Positions 32,886-40,187 of a DNA stretch of 40,187 nucleotides are shown here, one piece after another. Position numbers and translations under genes: made by a program. The stretch comes from Phaeoceros laevis (taxonomy: Eukaryota; Anthocerotophyta; Anthocerotopsida; Notothyladales). Below the pieces are notes generated by a model. It did no database searches. It saw only the letters and a list, made by a program, of their open reading frames with translations, and had not been told where the DNA came from. The stretch is taken from NCBI GenBank assembly GCA_049999765.1, contig JBNGIQ010009435.1:154123-194309 (forward strand). The letters are read 5' to 3'. The stretch's first letter is position 1; every line of letters starts with the position of its first letter.

Positions 32886-33739
32886 CGATATGAGAGATGT
32901 GATAGAAAGAGTAAAAAAACGAGGGAAGGCACAAAGGGGTCGGTGGCTACATGATTGAGATAGACTGTCAAGTCCAGCAGGATTTTTGCGGAAGAGGCTA
33001 CCAGAAACAGAAGGTCATAAAATCTTGCGTTTTGAGGGTAGACTAAAAACGGTGTGATGGCTGCATCATAGAGCAAGCCTGACAAGCAAATCACAGCTTT
33101 ATCTGGAAGATGCTACTAGCAGCCTCTGTACAGAAGGCGCTGCAAAAATCCAACCACTGAGAACCAGGACATCTGTCAAGGAGGCATTTAGCTGATTGTA
33201 TGCAGCAAAACGAGTCAAGTAAGAACTTACTGGAAAGTGCTTCCAGCCTCGACCGCTCATAAAAGCTTGCTAAACTTCGAGCTTCCAAACATAGGCATGT
33301 GCCTCGGGGATACTAAAATAGTGGCAGAAGCCACTCAAGTGGCATGGCAACACATAAATGCAGGCCGTCATACAGCCTATGTAATGTTCTTGTCCAGCAC
33401 CGGGTCAAGCCACGTCTCATTTCAACATCATTTCTGCAGAGAGTATAAAAGCCTGCAGGCGTGTTTGCCGAAATGGTGGCACCAGCAGTCATACAGCCCG
33501 TTTTTTGGCCACACCGGTTAACTTTCATACTGTATAATAGTATAACCGCGAAACTGCCAAAAAGGACAAGTCTGGTAGGTTTTCCAGTTATAGATGCAAC
33601 AATTGGCATTGCCAATGTAGTAAGAAGGGTCTGGCTGCTGTGAATATGTAGTATATCCAGCTAGCCATCTGCTTAAGTAGAGAAGCAGCAACAATACATT
33701 TTAAGACAACAAGTGTAGGCAGAGAAAACCTGATACAGC
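32886..33739. other. Spacer downstream of the Penelope-like RT, no gene seen
   Basis: A minus frame at 33313-33615 has no domain and its codons look random. The sequence should contain the missing 3' end of the Penelope-like element and the junction with the array unit, but I could not fix either. Confidence 0.35.
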
Positions 33740-35200
33740 TCAAGTTGAGTTGGAATGAAGATGGATAAACTGCGCAATCTCAAAAGGCAAGTCTCGCCGT
33801 TTATCATATTTTTGACACAGGAAAGTGCCACATTTGGGGTCAGTAATCTGAAACTGAAAAGATAGGAAATGTGCTTGTATACCTATGATATTATTGTCAG
33901 CATCTGCTGCAAAAGTTTGTATCTCAGGCTCGATTGTGACGATGTCTAGCGGATATATCCAGAAAGGTTCGTCATCCTTTCTCTCCACTGCAGGATTCAA
34001 AAACTGTATAGGTATCCTGGTGTTCAACCAGCACAGATCATCGATATACCTTCGAGCATTAGCAAATAAAACCATGAGATCAGTTCGTCCCATCTTTGCC
34101 AGTCTTAAGATGAATCTAGATTCATAATGAAAGAAATATAGGTTACACCATATAGGTGAGCAAGCAAATCCCATCGGGATACCCGCTTGTTGTCTCCAAA
34201 CGCTATTCCTGAAGTGTACGGAACAGTTTTGCATCAGCCAATAGTGTAGATTGATTATCCTGTCCAGAGGCAAGGTTATGTAGGTGCTGTAATCCGTGTC
34301 TTGGATATCATCAGCCTTAGTAAAGCGTACCACCAAATGCTGTCTAGGTCTGAGACTTTTGTAAGTTTGTTTAAAAGCTAGCTTCATACATGCCGTAATG
34401 GCATCAGTTAGAGAGTCAGCCCCCTCCGTAGGAATGTATTCATACCATCTAGCAATGTCAGCGACGAAAATGTCGTGTACCTTGTTTGGTAGATTGAGGG
34501 CCATATCGATTGTTGACTCCGTGATCCAGTAAGCCGTTTCAACATTTAGGAACTTTCTGTATGTTTGTTCCTTCTGGGCTGCCCATTCTTTGATCCAATG
34601 CATCAAGGCACTTGTAGCAATCGTTAGCAGATCAGCTACAATGGAAAAAATGCAGTCATGCGCATTCGTGATCCATATGTACTTTTTCTTGTGTTGCTTA
34701 TATGTTGCCATCAAGTATGGTAAAGTAGCATCAGGATTGTTGCCCAATTCCGGCAAGAGCTCAGCAATCTGTTTCTGCAGATTTGTTAGAAGCTCTGGGA
34801 CATTTCCTATGCACCGAATGAAATCAGGGCTAGACAATCTTATAAGGGCTTGATTCCTAATAAGAGCAATGCAAAGAAAACATGGCGTATTGGCCACTTT
34901 GTCCAAACCAGCGATGTAGAGATCTTGCTGAAGCCATTTGAGTTCTTCCATAACTTCAGGTATGTCGGAGATGTAGGTCTGGTGTGTTTGCCGAGCCTTC
35001 CTCTGTTTACTTGCATGTTTCAGTCTGCTCCATGCAAGCTCTGTAAAAGAGTGTTTCAGATCCAACATTGTATCAGCCTCAATCATCAGATTGTTCTTTT
35101 TGAGAAGTTTGAAGACATCATCCAAAGCATTGACAAGCGAAGTCACAGCAAGGGAAATATCAGTTGGTCTGAGTGGGATGTGATTGACGCCTTTGGTCAT
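33740..35200 (-). CDS. Reverse transcriptase, Penelope-like type, C-terminally shortened
   Basis: A 486-codon frame opened by ATG 35200. Motifs in order: KVANTPCFLCIALIR, TYKQHKKKYIWITNAHDC (fingers), DIARWYEYIPT with the motif A Asp, QAGIPMGFACSPIWCNLYF (motif B), RRYIDDLCWL (motif C, Asp-Asp), and KYDKRRDLPF near the end. These wordings fit Penelope-like RTs and related proteins of algae and early plants; I am less sure of the exact lineage. Catalytic aspartates are present and the frame has no stop, so this RT was recently intact. It ends SNST-stop, where relatives usually continue into a longer thumb region, so the C-terminus is probably cut. The ATG overlaps the stop of an upstream 108-codon frame as ATGA (35197-35520, other frame), which may be its lost N-terminal part or a coupled leader ORF. 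Confidence 0.8.
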   Translation of the reverse strand: MTKGVNHIPLRPTDISLAVTSLVNALDDVFKLLKKNNLMIEADTMLDLKHSFTELAWSRLKHASKQRKARQTHQTYISDIPEVMEELKWLQQDLYIAGLDKVANTPCFLCIALIRNQALIRLSSPDFIRCIGNVPELLTNLQKQIAELLPELGNNPDATLPYLMATYKQHKKKYIWITNAHDCIFSIVADLLTIATSALMHWIKEWAAQKEQTYRKFLNVETAYWITESTIDMALNLPNKVHDIFVADIARWYEYIPTEGADSLTDAITACMKLAFKQTYKSLRPRQHLVVRFTKADDIQDTDYSTYITLPLDRIINLHYWLMQNCSVHFRNSVWRQQAGIPMGFACSPIWCNLYFFHYESRFILRLAKMGRTDLMVLFANARRYIDDLCWLNTRIPIQFLNPAVERKDDEPFWIYPLDIVTIEPEIQTFAADADNNIIGIQAHFLSFQFQITDPKCGTFLCQKYDKRRDLPFEIAQFIHLHSNST

Positions 35201-35828
35201 GACATCTCTAAACCCTGATGTCTAATAATTGCACAGTCCATAGAACGGACATGCCCTGCAGGACCAGGTTCAGTCTCGCTTTGCCCACTTCCTGCCATGG
35301 CGGCTGCTGTGTTGTTGGTCAGGTCGCTACTTATCCCGATTGCATTGCCACCTGTTGTAGCACTCATTCTGGCCTCTATGTCCACAAAGCTGGCAAATCG
35401 TTTAGATTTCATACATACACACGTTTGTATGTTAGTACTTTCTATGTCAAATCCTGTGAAGAACAATTTGGGTTTGTATACCCAATTAGACACACTTCTA
35501 TGATATTTCCACCCAAACATGACGTTTTGGACACATTCCTAGACTTCACAAGACTCAGACTCGAAAGTATCACAAAAAAGATCCTTAACAGATAGCCACT
35601 CTAAGCACCCGTTCTCATACAAGATGTGGCTAAGCACCCGTTCTCATACAAGATATGGACGAAGCCTGTTGTTGCCTTCTTGCCAGTAGATTGCAGACAG
35701 AGCTTTCCCAATACATTGGTTTCTAGTATACGGGTGGCAGGTCTCCTAGCTCAGCACTACTCCCTTCTGGACACATAGCATACAAAATTATGTCACAGCC
35801 AAAATTGTAATGCATCTATACTGCGTGC

Positions 35829-37430
35829 CTACCATTCATCTGCTAGATTGCGACCCCCAAACCCTGGTTCGTAGCGAGTTTCCGTGCGGCGGGAGGTGAC
35901 AGTTTGAGGTTCTTGAAAAACGTTCCCACTGTCCGTGAGTCCAGATAGATTTGAGTTGGAGGCGCCATGACTTCCAGAACCGGGAGTCGATGGCACTTTG
36001 AAGGAAGAGGGTACGACGTCCTTCTGCTTGCGAGAGCTAAAAAACTGGTTTTTGCCCTTTTCTCGGTAAGGCGCAAGAGACTGCCTGCCTCTTCCGCGTC
36101 CGGTCTGGAGCCGCATGTTGTCACCGCCGCTGCTGTCCTTGGACTTCTTGAATGGGGGTTTGCGCCTAGCCGTGTTTTGCTGTCTTGTAAGCCGGTACGC
36201 CTCCTTCGTGAAGGAAGGGGGTTTGATAAGTTTCTCGATGTATCGCGGGCCCCCTGCGTCCTCAAGATTTGCCAGCAACTTCTGAGTGGGATCTCGTGCA
36301 AACTGTTTCCCGGCTTTGAGCATCCACTCGCGGGTGAAAAAAAAGGAGATATGGGCTTTACCCATTTCTCTGTTGGAGGCTAGATTCAACCACATGGCAA
36401 AGGCAATCCATTTGAATGCCAAAGTTTCCGGTTCAGGAAAGAACAACTCAAGGTTGTTTGCCATATAGAAAGCCACATGATCCCACCACAGGATGCCCGC
36501 CATGCAGAGTTCCTCGTCATTAGCATTTCCCTTTCCAAGCTCTTTGCACATGCACTTGGCGAACGGTCTGTTCCAATTCCAAAGAAATTTATTGTGTTCT
36601 TCAGGCTCTTTCCTCTTCTGTGCTCCAGTCTGCATCAGACCCTGGCACCTGACCGCAATAGGAGACTCGTAGAGGCAATCGATATCGAATTGCTTCATGT
36701 TGGGGCCAGCTATCACTTTGACCGGGTTGGCCATGATAATGTTCCCAGTCAGGGCTCGGTTCTGGCACTCCTCAACCTCTTTGTCAGACATCATGAGCAG
36801 TATTTGCCATGATCTTATGCTCAACGGAGCTAGCAGGTTCACATTGCATGCTGACCAGACCTTGTATCCCCACTTTGCCACTTCCACCTCAATGTCCCTA
36901 GATGCTGTGGTAGGGATAGGACATCCAATTTGTGCGGAGGCCTGACTGTCTGCCTTTTGTGCCTCTCTGGTGCGTTCCATGACTTTGCGCATTCCTTCTG
37001 ACATACGCAGGCTTTTGCTAGCAAGCGGGTGGTCAAATTCACCTTCTGCAGTAAGTAGTTTCCTTGGCTACTGTCTCATACCCGAGCGCTTTAGTGATTT
37101 TCTCCCTCAGCATACCCGCTTCTTCTCTAGCGATTTCATCATTGACTACGATGTCCTTGAGAAGAGAGTGGACTTTCAAAAGCTTCGTCATGCAGGCTTC
37201 TGGATCTTCAACATGAGTGGCTGTGAGCTTCAACCAATCATCAAGGAGTTGTGGAGGCGTCCCGTCTGGGGTGCGATCTTCCAAAGCTTGCTTATCCAAT
37301 TTGATGACAGTCTCATGAAACTCTTTGTTGTCGATGAGGCTGAGTATCGCCTGTACAGCAGGTGAAGGAATCGCACCTCCGTCAATGCTTGGGTAGTCCC
37401 ATGCATGCAGGTCACTGTGCCAAGTGTTTT
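35829..37430 (-). pseudogene. ORF1 (Gag-like) of the Penelope-like element, frameshifted
   Basis: The main frame (37004-35829, 391 codons) has an aromatic, helical middle (FLWNWNRPFAKCMCKELGKG, ILWWDHVAFYMANNLELFF, FKWIAFAMWLNLASNREMG) and a basic tail with RKPPFKKSK, GRGRGRQ and a Ser-rich end, as expected of an RNA-binding Gag-like protein. The frame continues upstream: another frame reads AWDYPSIDGGAIPSPAVQA and DDWLKLTATHVEDPEACMTK up to ~37060, where one base is gained or lost before LLTAEGEFDHPLASKSL. No ATG fits the upstream start near 37430. The protein family is not one I can name; assignment to the RT partner rests on strand, order and spacing. Confidence 0.6.
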
Positions 37431-37522
37431 CGCTCTGTCATGGTGCCCACCAGCAAAGTACTCAGTCCAGGTACAAGCTTTTTGCAGGCAAAGATGCGAC
37501 CAAACATCTTACAAGTGATACA

Positions 37523-37890
37523 AGTGCGTGTTTGCTTTTCATACATACATACATACATACAGCATGCCCTTGTCATCGTCATCAGACCAGGACAGCTGAA
37601 ACAATGGCCTTTGACAAGGACCTGCCTTGTCCTAGGCCTGATGTTCAAGGCTAGAGCCTGGACAGGTCGGTACTGCTTGCAGTGCCTACACTAGCACCAG
37701 ACCGGGTGGCCTCCTACTTTTGCAGAGGGCACAACAGCCATGATGCACCAACAACTGTCAGGAGCAGCAAGTACAGGTCTGAATGTGCAATTTACTGCAG
37801 CCCCTTGGCTTTTGACTAAGGTCATGACAGCAATGATGCACCAGCAATCAAAAAAAGGTATGTCGATTTCAGCCAACCTTGTCTAGGTCA
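37523..37890. repeat. A-type structured repeat, copy B (uninterrupted)
   Basis: Nearly identical to copy A without its SINE, and so it shows the pre-insertion state. Starts with gtgtttgcttttcatacata and a (cata)n run. Strong hairpin: GGCCTTTGACAAGG (37606-37619) with 37625-37638 around an ACCTG loop. Confidence 0.85.
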
Positions 37891-38267
37891 CTTTGCGATT
37901 TTGTACATCTTGCAGTTTGATGTTGATCACGTATTAAGCCTGTCTGGCTAAAGTCGCGTGTGAATGCCAGTCTGGCTGTTTTGGTGACCCTGTTTGGGCA
38001 CTCGGTATGCATCCTACAATATTAACATGGTAAACTGCAGCTATCGAAGTACGTCACACAAACGGTCTTCTCAAAGGCTGTGAAGACTTGACTTTTTAAT
38101 GGAAGCACGGTTCTTGACATTCGTATGGACGACTAGGGGACACTGACTGTCACATTTTTCTTTGTCTCTAGCAGGGCTTCTGCATAGGGACATGCTACTT
38201 CTTGCAAAACACAATGCAAACAGTAAACCAACGTTTTGCAAAGAGTCTTCCACGATCACGATGGGCA

Positions 38268-38357
38268 CATGGGGGTGAGACATGCCTCCCCCACTCCTCA
38301 TCAGTACCGGGTGGGATCACAGCGAGAGTTTCTGGAAACATTCTTGATAAAGACTCC
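38268..38357. repeat. Three-hairpin structured repeat, copy 4
   Basis: Hairpin 1: catg/catg, loop ggggtgaga. Hairpin 2: cccac/gtggg (38290-38315), 16-nt loop tcctcatcagtaccgg. Hairpin 3 is weak (gagt/actc around tttctgg...). Closest to copy 5. Confidence 0.65.
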
Positions 38358-38675
38358 CCATACGTGATCTAGGCAAGGACCTGATTGAACATTTGGACCT
38401 GTACAACATGTTAGTGACCTAATTTGTGATTTTGCTATTGCCAGGACACTCTCCGATCACCAAACTTCATCAACAGATCACCAAAAAGCAAGGGCGAGTA
38501 GCAGCAAATCACAAAAACATCAAATGTGACATCCTTGAGACCTCCTGAGGTGCTGAGACATCGTGGCTGTAGTGTCCTCCTCAAAAACGTCTTTGAACTT
38601 GCTGTCTTGGTACCAACTTAGCAGGATCCGCTTTGGCAGGGCAGCAACTAAACAAATGTAGGCGCGAGGACCACA

Positions 38676-38746
38676 GTTTTGCCATACCTGTTCTTAGTAT
38701 TATTGAGTCATAGCCCCAATAAGACTGAGAACAGGTATGGCAAAAC
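38676..38746. ncRNA. 71-nt near-perfect hairpin (30-bp stem)
   Basis: 38676-38705 pairs with 38717-38746: 30 pairs with one mismatch and one G-T, around an 11-nt loop. Size and near-perfect pairing would suit a small-RNA precursor or a young inverted duplication. No expression evidence exists, so the ncRNA label is a suggestion only. Confidence 0.4.
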
Positions 38747-38759
38747 GAAAGGCAGAGTG

Positions 38760-38960
38760 CTGGTGGAGCTACGCATCACCCATACTGACTGTAGGAATGC
38801 TGGCAAGGAGACTGGAGATGGCAGGAGGCTTGAAGCAGAGAGGCCTGAAGCAGAGAGGACCTGAGACAAAGGAAAACTGGCAGAAGGGAGAGTAGCAGCA
38901 ACGAGAAAGAACTCACGAAAACTTGCTTTGAGTAGCTAGCAGGGCACTTCTTATATAGGC
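38760..38960 (-). promoter_or_regulatory. TATA-like box and pyrimidine-rich leader-like tract, unit 4
   Basis: On the minus strand GCCTATATAAG (38950-38960) precedes a pyrimidine-rich tract (plus strand: gaagcagagagg-type words twice at ~38830-38860). This is the best TATA match of the four units. CCGCC/GGCGG forms a small dyad just upstream of it (~38990-39010). Confidence 0.45.
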
Positions 38961-39510
38961 TGGACGCTCCCTTCACCCATAAATGCATAGCCGCCAAGTT
39001 TAGGCGGGTAGATACAAGATCAATAAACAAATGTCGGTTTGCCAGTCTGGCAGCAGAGGACTCAAGTGGCCTGCTGTCCACGGTGATGTGGCTTCACCAG
39101 GTATGCCCAGATGTTTCTGTTAGCCGCAAAACATTTAACACACTGTACTGTAAAGCCGCCGCTTAGTCCAACTAGCACGTTCAGAAATTATTCTGCGCAA
39201 GTGCAAGTGCAAGTGCGAGGAGTGTGGTTTCACAATCCTGTAACTTCTAGAATCTTCACTAACTACACATCATCACTTTTTTAAGCAATAATACATGTAA
39301 CGTATCATGTGGTACGTCATACCTTCATGGTTGTGGCTTGCAGCATGGCACTGCCAGTCTATCATGTGTAGTCTGGGTATCAGACCTAATGCCCACGCCC
39401 ATGGCAAACTTTGTAGTCTACAAATAATTGCAAAAAAAGCATAAGTATCATACATTTGACATTAAAAAAGATATCAAAGTACAAATCACTCACATACATA
39501 CTGCAAACGC

Positions 39511-39720
39511 AGTATGTGTGTGTTTGCGTTTCATACATACATACATACAGTATAAACTTGGCATCTGACAAGGACTACTACTGCAACATTGCCCTGGATA
39601 GGGACCTGCCTTGGCCCAGGGCTGAGATACATGGCATGTTCTAGACAGGTCACGATTTCTTGCAATGCCCGCATTACATCGCATGAGGCTGCAGACCTTC
39701 CACATCTGACCAAACCAAGT
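39511..39720. repeat. A-type structured repeat, copy C (diverged)
   Basis: Starts with gtgtgtgtttgcgtttcatacata. The hairpin is GCCCTGG (39591-39597) with CCAGGGC (39616-39622); the inner sequence AGGGACCTGCCTTGG matches the loop region of copies A and B, while the stem has changed on both sides and still pairs. Confidence 0.7.
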
Positions 39721-40048
39721 GTACTTTTCAGCTATCCTGCACAGCGGTCTGTCTGACCATGCCTTGTTGCTGCAATGGCCTGCCAGGCCTTATGTCAAGC
39801 ATTTAGCCAATCCAGCTGTTTCTTTGTTGTATGCCACTATTGTCAAGTCTTGACTTGCTTAGTTCTGAAAAAAGTCAAACCGTAATTATGTCCTTTATGT
39901 ATTCAAGCAGAATGTTTTGAAGTGCCTATGGACTGCTAACTAATCTAGCCAGCAGAAAAAAATTGCTGGCAGCCAAAGAACGCAAAGGGCATGCTCACAA
40001 GTTAACCAACTTGAGAAGCTTATTGCCCTGTCAAGCCGCCGTTGAGCA

Positions 40049-40135
40049 CATGGGGGTGAGTCATGCCTCACCTGCTCCTCATCAGTGCCAAGCAGGGTCC
40101 TTGCGAAGGTTTCTGGAGAGCTCTTTGGCAAACCT
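40049..40135. repeat. Three-hairpin structured repeat, copy 5
   Basis: Hairpin 1: catg/catg, loop ggggtgagt. Hairpin 2: cctgc/gcagg (40071-40096), 16-nt loop tcctcatcagtgccaa. Hairpin 3: aggttt/aaacct (40107-40135), 17-nt loop ctggagagctctttggc. All perfect. Confidence 0.75.
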
Positions 40136-40187
40136 CCCTCAACAATGACTTGTGCGATTTTTGGATCTGAAAAAGTTAGTGTACTGC

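Larger units (their letters stand above)
33740..37430 (-). mobile_element. Penelope-like retroelement, endonuclease not seen
   Basis: Two coding parts on the minus strand: an ORF1 with a basic Gly/Arg-rich tail, then a reverse transcriptase of Penelope-like type. No GIY-YIG endonuclease is visible before or after the RT. A-type repeat B begins ~100 bp upstream of ORF1. Distances between array units suggest that the element sits inside a unit that is otherwise ~2 kb long. The terminal repeats were not identified. Confidence 0.6.

Noticed and set aside
33313-33615. Minus-strand frame downstream of the RT as the missing GIY-YIG endonuclease
   Set aside because: No GIY or YIG motif and no catalytic Arg/Glu pattern; low-quality peptide.
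37523-37640. Hammerhead-like CTGATGA...GAAAA in A-type repeats (minus strand)
   Set aside because: The segment between them is a (TATG)n run that cannot form a stem II next to the core bases.
15838-40135. CTGATGA on the minus strand of each three-hairpin block as a hammerhead ribozyme core
   Set aside because: CTGATGA lies in the loop of hairpin 2, no GAAA follows it across a closable stem II, and neither type I, II nor III order fits. The GAAA near hairpin 3 comes before it and is too close to its stem.
1-40187. CRISPR array or bacterial genes
   Set aside because: No regular short repeats with unique spacers, and genes have spliceosomal introns.

Overview
The window looks like nuclear DNA of a land plant, most likely a seed-free vascular plant (fern or lycophyte). 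The reasons are an intact 17-exon class I trehalose-6-phosphate synthase gene, decayed PLS/DYW-type pentatricopeptide-repeat (PPR) copies whose repeat wording resembles fern PPRs, a Penelope-type reverse transcriptase, a long LINE and tRNA-derived SINE material. There is no bacterial operon, rRNA gene or CRISPR array. The species call is inference.

Layout. 1-1276: short tandem and inverted repeats beside the TPS 3' end. 1277-6556 (minus): a complete TPS gene, 17 exons, 1019 codons, no internal stop, and one apparent GC-AG intron. 6557-8350: its GC-rich upstream region. 8350-11450: a perfect 17-bp hairpin, a pair of ~126-bp direct repeats, a decayed gene fragment with half a PHD finger, and a 52-bp minisatellite. 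12297-12696: an assembly gap whose two edges carry the same 47 bases. 12733-14974: two PPR pseudogene blocks (minus) separated by a broken RRM-like fragment, possibly from an RNA-dependent RNA polymerase, that contains a 43-nt palindrome. 15072-15150: a SINE head. 15200-15299: a second gap.

From ~15.8 kb to the right end the backbone is a degenerate array of a ~2-kb composite repeat. Each unit, read on the minus strand, has an 'A-type' hairpin block, then usually a TATA-like box, then a pyrimidine-rich tract of 100-450 nt, then a block of three hairpins. The three-hairpin block occurs five times; its loops are conserved while its stems change on both sides and still pair. I know no named family with this layout, and it is the best candidate here for something undescribed.

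The array is interrupted by other elements: a 377-bp SINE with 20-bp target duplications (17400-17776), an unrecognised intron-containing gene (19068-20501) with a gag-like fragment before it, a decayed ~5-kb LINE (22702-27747) whose ORF2 appears reachable only by reading through a TGA-CAA-TTA stop, and a Penelope-like element (33740-37430, minus) with intact RT catalytic motifs but a shortened C-terminus and a frameshifted ORF1.

Only TPS looks like a normal functional host gene. The rest is mobile or repeat DNA and broken gene copies.
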